Shown here piece after piece: positions 1 to 8,074 of a stretch of DNA of 64,000 bases. The stretch is taken from contig CBDEAT010000001.1 of NCBI GenBank assembly GCA_965236175.1, positions 1-64,000 on the forward strand, given 5' to 3'. Every line of letters starts with the position of its first letter. Within the stretch, counting starts at the first letter, position 1. Under the pieces are notes generated by a model. That model was not told the DNA's origin, searched no databases, and saw nothing but the letters and a program-made list of their open reading frames with translations. Both the position numbers and the translations under genes were made by a program. Origin of the DNA: Fontibacterium universale (GTDB taxonomy: Bacteria > Pseudomonadota > Alphaproteobacteria > Pelagibacterales > Pelagibacteraceae).

Positions 1-853
1 CAGCAAATTTAGGCATATCTATGAGCATCTTTTTAGTTATTCTCTCATAAAACATTATAAATCTTTTAATTTCACTCTCTGACATTATTTTATTTTTATT
101 CTTAGATATGTTTTTTGTAGAATAAGCCAACTTTTTCTCTTGCAGACCTCTCCAGGTTAAAACTTTATTAAAATTGGGTACTTTTAAATAAATCATTAAA
201 TCAATAAATGAAAATAATTCTTTATAGTCATTCTTTAATTGTTGATTAACGTTAAATCTCCATTTGCAATTATTATCTTCCAGAGCTTCTAATTTATTAA
301 TGGGTTTTTTTAAGTTGCGATTATTTTCTTCAGGTCTAGCTCCTACGCACCATCCTTCTAATATAAAAATATCTAAGTTTTTTTCTACATAATGCCATTT
401 ATTTTTAGGTAATCTATCATCTATAGATTTATCAAATTTTGGAATTATAAAAGATTTATTAAGATTGTTACTTTTTAGTATTTTAAAAAATCTAGTTAAA
501 AAATTTACATCATGAGTTCCGGGAACTCCCCTTGTTAGAAATAATTTATTTATTTTATTTGATATTTTTATTCTTTCTTTCTTAGTTTTGTAAATATCAT
601 CAATAGAAACTGTAACTGTTCTTAAATTGTATCTATTCTCTAAAATTAATTTTAAAAACTGGGCAAATGTTGATTTCCCTGATCCTTGTCCTCCAGCTAA
701 ACCAATAATTAAAGGTTTTCTTAAAAAAGTTTTTTTTAAAAAAATTAATTCTGCAATTTTAAGGTAAATGTTTTTAAAATTTTTATTTAAATCTTCTTTT
801 ATAAAAAAAGAATTTTTTAATTTGTTAAGTTTATTAATTAAACTTTCCTTCAT
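1..853 (-). CDS. D-glycerate 3-kinase-like P-loop kinase (partial, runs off left edge)
   Basis: An open frame of 284 codons starts at the ATG at 853 and is still open at base 1, so the C-terminus is missing. A Walker A loop, GLAGGQGSGKST, lies at residues 51-62, and a later EGWCVGARP motif is typical of the plant/YggC-type glycerate kinase family (COG4240 kinases). These enzymes phosphorylate D-glycerate to 3-phosphoglycerate in the cytoplasm. The family assignment rests on these two motifs, and the substrate is inferred. The gene is followed 12 bases downstream of its start, on the same strand, by the end of the DsbA-fold isomerase gene, so the two may be co-transcribed. Confidence 0.75.
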   Translation of the reverse strand, partial: MKESLINKLNKLKNSFFIKEDLNKNFKNIYLKIAELIFLKKTFLRKPLIIGLAGGQGSGKSTFAQFLKLILENRYNLRTVTVSIDDIYKTKKERIKISNKINKLFLTRGVPGTHDVNFLTRFFKILKSNNLNKSFIIPKFDKSIDDRLPKNKWHYVEKNLDIFILEGWCVGARPEENNRNLKKPINKLEALEDNNCKWRFNVNQQLKNDYKELFSFIDLMIYLKVPNFNKVLTWRGLQEKKLAYSTKNISKNKNKIMSESEIKRFIMFYERITKKMLIDMPKFA

Positions 854-865
854 CAAAAAAGAGTT

Positions 866-1465
866 TTAATTTTTTTTTAAAGAATGTTCTAATAACTCTA
901 GCCTGTCCTGACCCCAAAACATTTCATTATTATAAATATAAGTTGGAACTCCAAATATATTCATATTGATAGCTTCTTGAGTGTTGGATTCGTAAATTTT
1001 TTTTATTTTATCAGACGTTGCTAATTTACTTAAATCATCAAAATTAATTTTTAAATCATTTGCTATTAATTTTAATGTTTCTAAATTAGAAATGTCATTT
1101 TCTTGTGCCCACAATTGTTCTAATACTTTAAAACCAAATTGCATTTTTATTCCCATATCAATACTTGCTAAACAAAATAATGCTGGTGTATGAGGATCTT
1201 TAGGTGGAAAAAATTTTGGCTTTTGATTAATTTTTATATTCAAAAACTCTCCCCATCTTTTTAGTTCTAATAGCCTGTAATTTTGTCTTGAAATGTGTCT
1301 CTGCGGTACAGGAACACCCCCTGTTGCGACAAAAACTTTTCCAACTAAATCAATTGGTTTTTCAATTATTTCTGCTGAATATTTCTTTGAAATTTCTATT
1401 AATCTATTATTTCCAAGATAAGCAAATGGGGAAGCAACGCTGTAAAAATACAAAATTTTTTTCAT
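866..1465 (-). CDS. DsbA-family 2-hydroxychromene-2-carboxylate isomerase-like protein
   Basis: The 199-residue protein has the length and layout of the HCCA isomerase/kappa-class GST branch of the DsbA fold. It has an N-terminal strand with FYSVASPFAYLG, in which a Ser replaces the DsbA CxxC active site, a central helical insert, and a C-terminal FGVPTYIYNNEMFWGQDRL, the cis-Pro (GVPT) and FWGQDR signature of this family. Members act on glutathione adducts of aromatic acids. In genomes like this the substrate is unknown, so only the fold and family are firm. It is divergent from the GST gene at 1507, and both are glutathione-linked by family. Confidence 0.85.
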   Translation of the reverse strand: MKKILYFYSVASPFAYLGNNRLIEISKKYSAEIIEKPIDLVGKVFVATGGVPVPQRHISRQNYRLLELKRWGEFLNIKINQKPKFFPPKDPHTPALFCLASIDMGIKMQFGFKVLEQLWAQENDISNLETLKLIANDLKINFDDLSKLATSDKIKKIYESNTQEAINMNIFGVPTYIYNNEMFWGQDRLELLEHSLKKN

Positions 1466-1506
1466 ATGTACTTATATAAACTATTTAAATAAAACAAATA
1501 GCTTAT

Positions 1507-2133
1507 ATGATTGAGTTGTTTTATTACCCAACACCCAATGGTAGAAAAATTTCTATTCTATTAGAAGAGTTAGAGCTAAAATATAAATTAACAAGAATTG
1601 ATATTACTAAAAATGAACAATTCTCAGAAAATTTTTTAAAGATTAGTCCTTTAAATAAAATTCCAGTTATAATCGATGATCAAGAAACCGTTTTTGAATC
1701 TGGAGCTATATTAATTTTTCTAGCTAAAAAAAATAATTTTAAATTTTATCCTCAAAAATATGAGAAAAATATTAATGAATGGTTAATGGTCCAGGTAAGT
1801 TTCGTTGGACCTATGTTAGGTCAGCTTCATTATTTTTATAAATTCAACAAAGGCAAGAGCGAGTATGCTGAAAATAGATTTTTAGATCTAGCAAAGAAAA
1901 TTTATGAATATTTAGATATACAGCTTAGTAAAAATAAATATTTAGCATGCGATGAATATACAATTGCTGATATTGCAACCTTTCCATGGTTATGTAGGCA
2001 TGAATGGCATGAGATTGGAATTAAAAAATATAAGAATCTATCTAGATGGTACGAAGAAATTTCTAAAAGGCCTGCCGTTATAAAAGGTTATGATCCTGAA
2101 AATCTTGGAGAAAAGATTCCTTTAGTTTCTTAA
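1507..2133 (+). CDS. Glutathione S-transferase family protein
   Basis: This 208-residue cytosolic GST has an N-terminal thioredoxin-fold domain (about 1-80) and an all-helical C-terminal domain. Visible landmarks are the N-terminal YYPTPNGRK segment, the cis-proline at P53 (KIPVI) and the glutathione-binding E64-S65 pair in FESGAILIFLA. The C-terminal DEYTIADIATFPW is the conserved N-capping box/hydrophobic staple region, most like YfcG/YghU bacterial GSTs. The role is probably disulfide reductase or detoxification. It starts 41 bases from the divergent isomerase gene and its stop overlaps the convergent dksA stop by 4 bases. Confidence 0.88.
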   Translation: MIELFYYPTPNGRKISILLEELELKYKLTRIDITKNEQFSENFLKISPLNKIPVIIDDQETVFESGAILIFLAKKNNFKFYPQKYEKNINEWLMVQVSFVGPMLGQLHYFYKFNKGKSEYAENRFLDLAKKIYEYLDIQLSKNKYLACDEYTIADIATFPWLCRHEWHEIGIKKYKNLSRWYEEISKRPAVIKGYDPENLGEKIPLVS

Positions 2134-2546
2134 CTATCAGCAAAAATTTTTTCTTCTCTCTCGTGTCTTTCTTGGGCTTCAACAGTCAAGGTTGCTATTG
2201 GTCTAGCTATTAATCTTTTTAAACCAATTTCTTCACCTGTCTCTTCGCAATATCCGTAAGTATCGTCTTTAATTTTTTTAACAGCTTTATCTATCTTGGA
2301 GATAAGTTTTTTATTTCTATTTACTGTTCTCATTTCAATAGCTTTGCCTGTTTGAGAAGTTGCCTGATCAACAACATCAGCAGATGTATCGTTGTCATCT
2401 AATTCATTAAAAAGTATTTTATCGTTTTGAAGAGCTAACTCTTTCTTCCATTCTTCCAGGACTCTTCTGAAATATTCTTTATGTTTTGCACACATGTACT
2501 TTTCTTTAGCGCTGGGTGTATAATTTTTTGGTAACTTTGTAGCCAT
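2130..2546 (-). CDS. dksA: RNA polymerase-binding transcription factor DksA
   Basis: The 138-residue protein has the DksA coiled-coil (about 20-90) with the acidic tip segment LDDNDTSADVVDQATSQ, followed by the globular zinc-finger region starting at YGYCEETGEEIGLKRL. Only the first of the four zinc-finger cysteines is kept (C100); the other three positions are Thr103, Thr121 and Ala124. This cysteine-poor form is, to my knowledge, usual for alphaproteobacterial DksA, so it is not taken as damage. DksA binds the RNA polymerase secondary channel and, with ppGpp, tunes rRNA and amino-acid promoters. It is transcribed divergently from the glycosyltransferase at 2579. Confidence 0.92.
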   Translation of the reverse strand: MATKLPKNYTPSAKEKYMCAKHKEYFRRVLEEWKKELALQNDKILFNELDDNDTSADVVDQATSQTGKAIEMRTVNRNKKLISKIDKAVKKIKDDTYGYCEETGEEIGLKRLIARPIATLTVEAQERHEREEKIFADS

Positions 2547-2578
2547 TAGGATGGGGCAATATAAGAGGCTTTTTTATA

Positions 2579-3988
2579 GTGTCAAGTTGCATTGAATCAA
2601 TTAAATCATCATTAATGATACAACCTGGTAAAGAAAAAAAAATTTTTTATCTATTATGTCTTTATCATTTAATTATTTGGACCATCATACCCTATTTTTC
2701 AAATAAAAATTTACCCTTAGATGTAATTGAGGCTTTGGCGTGGGGACAAGATTTTGACTTAGGTTACAACAAGCATCCACCTTTAAGCGCCTGGATTCCG
2801 GGTCTGCTTTTTAAAATTTTTGGAAATAAGGACTGGATTTATTATTTATTAAGCCAAGTATTTATTCTTATTTCTTTTATATTTTTATGGAAACTGTCTT
2901 CATTTTTCTTAAATAAAAAATCTCATATTCTTTTATCTATCCTTGCAATAGAGGGTATTGCTTTTTACACATTTGACACTCCTCAATTTAACGTAAATAT
3001 CTGTCAAATTCCTTTATGGATTGGAACGGTATATTTCTTCTTTAAATCTATAAAAGATAATAAAATTACCGACTGGATTTTTTTAGGGGTTTTCGCTGCT
3101 CTTGGTTTTTTAACAAAATATATTTTTGTCTATTTATTAATATCTTTATTTTTTTATTTAATTTTTATTTTAACAAAGAAGAAAAGAATTAATTTTAAAT
3201 TTTTATATGCCTTATTAATTTTTTTCTTAATAACAGCTCCACATTTTAAATGGTTAATACAAAATGATTTTACTACACTCTATTACGCTCTCAAACGCGG
3301 GGGATTAAACGAATTTAATATTTATAACCATTTATTAAATCCTATTAAGTTTTTAATAAATCAAATTACAATATTGCTACCGTTTCTTTTATTAATTTAT
3401 TTTTTAATAAAGAAAATAAAAATTAGACTTCCTTTAAATAATGAAAAATTTATTTTTTTATTATTTTCTTTTCTACTTCCGTTCTTATTAATTTTAATAA
3501 CCTCAATAATTACTGGTTCTAGAATAAGAACGATGTGGATGATTCCATTTTATTCCTTAATTGGAATTTTCTTTATATTTTTATATCAAGATCAAATAAA
3601 TTTTAAAAAAATAAAAAACTTTATTATTTTATTAATTATTTTTTTAATCGTATCACCAATTCTATATTCTTTAAGATCAATATATTCTGACAGTAGGACA
3701 AGTTATGAAGGAAGAAAAATAGCATCACAAATTGAAAGAGAATGGAAAACTATTTCTAAAGATAAGATTTCTAACGTTGGCTTTTCAGAATGGTATGCTG
3801 GAAATTTATCTTATCAACTAAGCAATAGGCCAAAAGTTTTTTTAGAAGAAAATAATGATTTTTATAAAAAACCAGCTGTTATTATTGCAAAAGATATTGG
3901 TCCGAGTTTATGCAATCGAAAAAACATAAATATTAAAAATATTTTATATAAAAAAATAGACGATCATGATGTATGTTTTATTTTTTAA
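2579..3988 (+). CDS. Membrane glycosyltransferase, PMT_2/ArnT-like (GT83)
   Basis: The 469-residue protein has about ten hydrophobic segments and a short hydrophilic tail, as in polyprenyl-phosphate-sugar-dependent glycosyltransferases. After the first membrane helix, the loop holding ALAWGQDFDLGYNKHPPLSA matches the periplasmic loop of the ArnT/PMT_2 family, with the catalytic acidic residue and the HPP motif. The likely job is to transfer a sugar from undecaprenyl phosphate to a cell-envelope lipid or glycan; the acceptor is unknown. The start is GTG at 2579 (AAGAGG about 12 bases upstream), though ATG at 2615 is possible. It is followed after 4 bases by a GT2 gene, suggesting a donor-maker/transferase pair. 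Confidence 0.85.
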   Translation: MSSCIESIKSSLMIQPGKEKKIFYLLCLYHLIIWTIIPYFSNKNLPLDVIEALAWGQDFDLGYNKHPPLSAWIPGLLFKIFGNKDWIYYLLSQVFILISFIFLWKLSSFFLNKKSHILLSILAIEGIAFYTFDTPQFNVNICQIPLWIGTVYFFFKSIKDNKITDWIFLGVFAALGFLTKYIFVYLLISLFFYLIFILTKKKRINFKFLYALLIFFLITAPHFKWLIQNDFTTLYYALKRGGLNEFNIYNHLLNPIKFLINQITILLPFLLLIYFLIKKIKIRLPLNNEKFIFLLFSFLLPFLLILITSIITGSRIRTMWMIPFYSLIGIFFIFLYQDQINFKKIKNFIILLIIFLIVSPILYSLRSIYSDSRTSYEGRKIASQIEREWKTISKDKISNVGFSEWYAGNLSYQLSNRPKVFLEENNDFYKKPAVIIAKDIGPSLCNRKNINIKNILYKKIDDHDVCFIF

Positions 3989-3992
3989 ATAA

Positions 3993-4823
3993 ATGAAAAC
4001 TTATAAAATTTTAATTCCAGTTTTTAATGATTGGGAATCTCTCTTAAGTCTTTTAAATAACATTCATACTTTAAAAATTAATAATATTGCCCATATAAAA
4101 GTCTTAATAGTAGATGATTGTTCAACTGAAATATTGAATAAAAAAATAGAATTTGATTCATTTAAAAACATAGAAATAATTAAAAATTCAAAAAATATAG
4201 GTCATGGCAAAAGTATTGCTCATGGAATTAATTATATAAGCAAAAAAAACGATTTTGATTACCTGATCGTTATGGATGGTGACGGTGAGGATAGACCGGA
4301 AGAAGTAAAAGAATTAATATTAAAGTCTATTGACCTTCCTTCTTTAACTATAACTGCAAATCGTATTAAGCGCTCTGAAAGTGCATTCTTTAAATTGTCT
4401 TATCATTTGCATAAAATTTTAACTCTAGTTCTGACCGGTTATTCAATAAAATTTGGAAATTTTATGTGCATTCCTAGGCAAGATCTAAATTTAATAGTTT
4501 CTAATAAAAATCTTTCCGTAAGTTTTTCTGGAACTATTGCTAAATTTATAAAAAACAAAACATTCATACCCTCGATGAGAGGAGTTAGATACTACGGTCC
4601 TACTAAAATGAGTTTTTTAAAACTTATTAGACACTCTTTACTGATCATGTCTACATTCAGAAAAGAGGCTTCTGTTAGATTATCTTTAATATTTTTAATA
4701 TATGCGACATTGATTTTTTATTTTCTAAAAAATATGTTCTTATTACTTTTGTTGCCGGTTGCAATAATCAATATATTAATTATTTTTACTCTTTACTTTC
4801 TTTACGAAAAAAACTGTTCGTAA
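3993..4823 (+). CDS. Family 2 glycosyltransferase (dolichyl/polyprenyl-phosphate sugar synthase-like)
   Basis: In this 276-residue protein the GT-A catalytic domain occupies about 1-190, with the nucleotide-binding VDDCST at 40-45 and the metal-binding MDGDGEDRPEE at 94-104. Two hydrophobic segments near the C-terminus anchor it in the membrane. The architecture fits enzymes that load a sugar from a nucleotide donor onto polyprenyl phosphate. That would supply the GT83-type transferase encoded 4 bases upstream, an inference from operon layout. It converges with the ferredoxin reductase gene with only 5 bases between the stops. Confidence 0.85.
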   Translation: MKTYKILIPVFNDWESLLSLLNNIHTLKINNIAHIKVLIVDDCSTEILNKKIEFDSFKNIEIIKNSKNIGHGKSIAHGINYISKKNDFDYLIVMDGDGEDRPEEVKELILKSIDLPSLTITANRIKRSESAFFKLSYHLHKILTLVLTGYSIKFGNFMCIPRQDLNLIVSNKNLSVSFSGTIAKFIKNKTFIPSMRGVRYYGPTKMSFLKLIRHSLLIMSTFRKEASVRLSLIFLIYATLIFYFLKNMFLLLLLPVAIINILIIFTLYFLYEKNCS

Positions 4824-4828
4824 AAAAT

Positions 4829-5849
4829 TTACTTAATTCCCAGGCGTTTATGTATCTGAGTCGATGAGGTTGTATATTGAAAAACGAAATTCTCATTTGG
4901 TCTTGCTCTGGCAAAGCATTCTCTAGCTGCTAACGCGCCCTCATGAAAACCAGAAAGAATTAACTTTAATTTTCCAGGATAAGTGCAAATATCACCAATT
5001 GCAAAAATACCCTCCTCATTAGTTTGAAAATTTTTTGTATTAACTAAAATACATTTTTCCTCCAAATTTAAGCCCCAATTTGCAATTGGCCCAAGCTCCA
5101 TTTTAAGTCCAAAAAAAGCAATTACAGAATCTATTTTTAAAAACTCCATTGCGTCATTATTTTTTTGTATTTCAATATTTTCTAATTTATTATCACCGTT
5201 AATCCCTTTAAGTTGATAAAAGGTTTTAATTTCAACTTTACCTGATTTTGCAATTTCTTTAATTTTATTTAATGTATGTGGAGCGCCTTTAAAGTCATCT
5301 CTTCTGTGAACTAAATAAACTTTTTTTGCAATGTTTGATAATTCTAAAGTCCAATCTAGAGCGGAATCTCCCCCTCCAAATACAGCGACTATTTGATCTT
5401 TAAATTTTGATTTATCTTTAACAGAATAATAAAAACCTTTTCCTTCAAATTTTTCAACGATTTTTAACATCTACTTTTCTAGGTTCAAAAGACCCAACTC
5501 CACCAGCTATAATAATATTGGGCGTTTCAAAAATTTTATTATCACTAGTAATAACCTGCCATAATTTATTATTTTTCTTTAACTCGTTAACTCTTTGATT
5601 GAGATGAAACTCGGGTTTAAATGGTTTTACTTGCTCAATTAAATTTTTAATTAAATCTTCTCCAGTGCAATTTGGAATTCCAGGAATGTCATAGATTGGT
5701 TTGTCTGGGTAAAGCTCAATACACTGTCCGCCGATTTTATCTAAATTATCAATAACATGGGCATTAAGACCTAAAATACCAAGTTCAAAAACAGAGAATA
5801 ATCCAACGGGTCCTGCTCCAATAATTACTGCATCTGTTTTTATTGTCAT
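4829..5849 (-). pseudogene. Ferredoxin-NADP reductase (thioredoxin-reductase-like type), apparent single-base frameshift
   Basis: Two overlapping frames (5849-5454 and 5470-4829) together encode one complete flavoprotein of about 340 residues. The first half has the FAD motif GAGPVGLFS and GGQC. The second has the NADP motif FGGGDSALDW, VHRRDDFKGAP, and the C-terminal FAIGDICTYPGK. There is no CxxC redox pair between the domains, which marks ferredoxin-NADP reductase rather than thioredoxin reductase. The frame breaks at an A5 run at about 5464-5468. Removing one A restores PRKVDVKIVEKFEGKG without a stop. The gene follows the [2Fe-2S] ferredoxin by one base and lies downstream of proteorhodopsin on the same strand. 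I cannot tell a sequence error from real inactivation. Confidence 0.85.
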
Positions 5850-5850
5850 A

Positions 5851-6171
5851 TTAACTTTGCTTTTCTGGCATCCTAACTACTATACCATCAAGATCATTTG
5901 TGATCATTATCTGACAACTTAATCTGCTTGATTTGTTAGCATCTTGGATAAAATCAATCATATCCTGTTCTGACTCTTGAGCTTTTGGAACTTTACTTAA
6001 AAACTTTTCATCTACATAAACATGACAAGTTGCGCAAGCACAAGAACCTCCACAATCAGCATCAATTCCAGGAATAGAATTTTTTATAGCTCCTTCCATT
6101 ATTGAAAAACCGATTGGCATTTCTATATGATGTTCTTTTCCGTTATGTTCTATATAAGTAATTTTTGGCAT
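5851..6171 (-). CDS. [2Fe-2S] ferredoxin, adrenodoxin/ISC type
   Basis: The 106-residue soluble ferredoxin has cluster ligands C40, C46, C49 (C-x5-C-x2-C in DADCGGSCACATCHVYV) and C86 (SRLSCQI), the spacing of the adrenodoxin/putidaredoxin/Fdx family rather than plant-type ferredoxin. It passes single electrons, probably from the reductase encoded immediately downstream (1-base gap) to iron-sulfur assembly or a monooxygenase; the partner cannot be read from the sequence. It starts 36 bases from the divergent epimerase gene, so the promoters share a very short region. Confidence 0.92.
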   Translation of the reverse strand: MPKITYIEHNGKEHHIEMPIGFSIMEGAIKNSIPGIDADCGGSCACATCHVYVDEKFLSKVPKAQESEQDMIDFIQDANKSSRLSCQIMITNDLDGIVVRMPEKQS

Positions 6172-6207
6172 TAAATTAAAAACCTTAGATCATATAACAG
6201 TGAATTT

Positions 6208-7215
6208 ATGTTTTTAAAATTACAATTTGTTAAAAAAAAATTTTTTTTAAAAGATTCTTTTAGAATATCAAGAGAAAACAAAAAATTCATAAAAGCGATA
6301 ATAATAAAAATAACTGAAAGGGATAGAAGTGGTTTTGCTGAATGCATTCCTTACAAAAGATATGGTGAAACTCAAAAAAAAATATTTTCATATTTAAAAA
6401 ATAATGAGTATGAAATTACACAGCTAACTAGACAAAATAGATTTGAAGAAATTAAATATTTATCTTTAAGAACAGCTCTAGAGTTAGCTTTTAAACATCT
6501 TAATATTACAAAAAATAAAAAATATAATTTAAGAGAAAAATATCTAACCTCAATTACTATTCCGATATTCAGCCAAGAAAAGCTAGAGAAAATAATTCAT
6601 AAATTTAAAGATGTTAATCTTATTAAAGTGAAAGTTAATAAAAACAACATTTTAACGACAATAAAATTTATAAATAAAAAATGTCCTAAATCAAAAATAA
6701 TAATTGATGCTAATGAAGGATTAAATTTTATATTATTAAAAAAAATTATTAAAGTTTTAGAAAAATTAAATGTAATTATTATAGAGCAGCCATTTAAATA
6801 TGGATTAGACCATAAACTTAAAAATATCAAAACAAAAATATTATTTTGTGCTGATGAATCATTTCACATTAAAAATAAAAATAAAATTTTAAAATACTAC
6901 CAAGTAGTAAATGTAAAATTAGATAAATTTGGCGGGTTAAATAAAAGTCTAGAAATTATTAAGTTTTTAAAAAGGAAAAATAAAAAAATATTACTCGGGT
7001 GTATGGTTAGTTCTTCGCTGTCAATTGTTCCTGCCTTAACGATTGCAAAATATTGCACGTTTCTTGATCTTGATGGTGCTTATTTTTTAAAAAAAGATTT
7101 TAAAAATGGAGTTTCTTATAAAAATGGTAATTTAATTTTAAATAAAGATTTTGTTTGGCTAAATAAAAAAGGCCCCCAAGAAAATCTTGAGGGCCTTTTT
7201 AAAAAAATTAATTAA
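6208..7215 (+). CDS. Enolase-superfamily dipeptide (L-Ala-D/L-Glu) epimerase-like protein
   Basis: The 335-residue protein has a mandelate racemase/muconate-lactonizing fold: a capping domain (about 1-110), then a barrel with the Lys pair IKVKVN (K140, K142). Metal ligands are in IIDANE (D167), IIEQP (E193) and CADES (D216), and the opposite base is in VKLDKFGG (K237/K240). LLGCMVSSSLS is typical of Ala-Glu epimerases that recycle murein peptides. Substrate specificity is inferred. The last 15 or so codons lie inside a strong terminator hairpin shared with the convergent proteorhodopsin gene, so the C-terminal tail after about residue 319 is unusual. It sits between proteorhodopsin and ferredoxin, on the opposite strand to both. 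Confidence 0.82.
   Translation: MFLKLQFVKKKFFLKDSFRISRENKKFIKAIIIKITERDRSGFAECIPYKRYGETQKKIFSYLKNNEYEITQLTRQNRFEEIKYLSLRTALELAFKHLNITKNKKYNLREKYLTSITIPIFSQEKLEKIIHKFKDVNLIKVKVNKNNILTTIKFINKKCPKSKIIIDANEGLNFILLKKIIKVLEKLNVIIIEQPFKYGLDHKLKNIKTKILFCADESFHIKNKNKILKYYQVVNVKLDKFGGLNKSLEIIKFLKRKNKKILLGCMVSSSLSIVPALTIAKYCTFLDLDGAYFLKKDFKNGVSYKNGNLILNKDFVWLNKKGPQENLEGLFKKIN
7168..7206. terminator. Bidirectional intrinsic terminator between epimerase and proteorhodopsin genes
   Basis: GGCCCCCAAGA, a short A-rich loop, and TCTTGAGGGCC form an 11-bp stem at about 7171-7195, flanked by an A run on the left and a T run on the right. In RNA from the minus strand every pair forms (one is G-U) and a U-rich tract follows. 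In plus-strand RNA the same position is a C-A mismatch. The hairpin is therefore better as the terminator of proteorhodopsin, although it lies inside the last codons of the epimerase gene. Confidence 0.85.
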
Positions 7216-7221
7216 TTATAA

Positions 7222-7923
7222 TTACTTACTTCCTGCAGGTGTTAAACTTGATGCAGTTTTGTAAATAACTAAACCGAATAATATTTTGTTAATAAAGTCT
7301 GCCAAGTTGTAAACAAGGTTTAAAGTAACCTCATTTGCTGAACCTGTCATATATCCAAAAAGATATCCTAATGGGTATACTGACCAACCGATTGTTACGA
7401 TCCATTTGCAGAATTCAAAACAATCTTTTGCGGCACCTGATAATCTTGCTGCTTCTCTACCAGCTTCGCCTGAGAAAACTTCATATAGAATGAAGATCCA
7501 TCCAGCCATACCAATAATGAAACCAGCGTTAATATTCATGTATCCAGCTTCGCCAAGATATCCACCTATTAACATAACTAATGTTCCTAAAAGTAATCTC
7601 CAAAAAATTCCTGAAGAAACTTTTTTAACAGCTGAAAGTATAAAGTAAAATTCAATCATTAATAAAGGAACAGTTAACAACCAATCAATATATCTAAATA
7701 CTGTTGGTGATGTGCCTGTAGTTACCCAGACTTCTCTCATGTACATGTAATGCACAAATGCAATACCTGTAACTAAGCCTGATAAAGTCATTGAAGTTCT
7801 CCATGAAGCTTTTACTGAATTTCTTTCGATGAAAAAGAAAAACGTACTAGCTAACAAGGCCATTGATATTAACCAGAATGAAATTCCAGTTAAATCACTA
7901 GATTGTAGAAGAGTTGTTTTCAT
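7222..7923 (-). CDS. Proteorhodopsin, green-absorbing light-driven proton pump
   Basis: This is a 233-residue seven-helix rhodopsin. By alignment to characterised proteorhodopsin, H58 matches H75, D80 the Schiff-base counterion D97, T84 T101, E91 the proton donor E108, and K213 the retinal lysine K231 (in FINKILFG). The tuning position (L105 in green, Gln in blue types) is L88 in TVPLLMIEF, predicting green absorption. The D-T-E set predicts outward proton pumping. An AGGGGA ribosome site lies 6 bases before the ATG. The retinal-synthesis genes start 151 bases away in the opposite direction, and a strong terminator follows the stop. There is no obvious cleavable leader. Confidence 0.97.
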   Translation of the reverse strand: MKTTLLQSSDLTGISFWLISMALLASTFFFFIERNSVKASWRTSMTLSGLVTGIAFVHYMYMREVWVTTGTSPTVFRYIDWLLTVPLLMIEFYFILSAVKKVSSGIFWRLLLGTLVMLIGGYLGEAGYMNINAGFIIGMAGWIFILYEVFSGEAGREAARLSGAAKDCFEFCKWIVTIGWSVYPLGYLFGYMTGSANEVTLNLVYNLADFINKILFGLVIYKTASSLTPAGSK

Positions 7924-8007
7924 TAAATCCCCTGTTTGTTTATTTAAGTGCAGTTAAAACTAGAGTAATTTGTTATTTTTTAAAAGAAAAAAATTTAATT
8001 AAATCGA

Positions 8008-8036
8008 TGATTTTCCTAGCTTTTTACAGTTATAAT
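8008..8036 (+). promoter_or_regulatory. Candidate promoter of the crtIBY-blh operon
   Basis: A perfect -10 hexamer TATAAT lies at 8031-8036, about 39 bases before the crtI start, in the 151-base region divergent from proteorhodopsin. The matching -35 position (TGATTT near 8008) is weak. The region is so AT-rich that a chance -10 is plausible, so this is tentative. Confidence 0.35.
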
Positions 8037-8074
8037 TAGCGTTAAAATAGAAGTATTAATAAAGAGCTAAGTCA

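Noticed and set aside
2130..2546. DksA damaged by loss of zinc-finger cysteines
   Set aside because: Three of four cysteines are replaced, but the surrounding sequence is conserved in the form I know from alphaproteobacteria.
7406..7648. 80-codon plus-strand frame antisense to proteorhodopsin
   Set aside because: It is a shadow of the rhodopsin gene with no start signal or recognisable protein.
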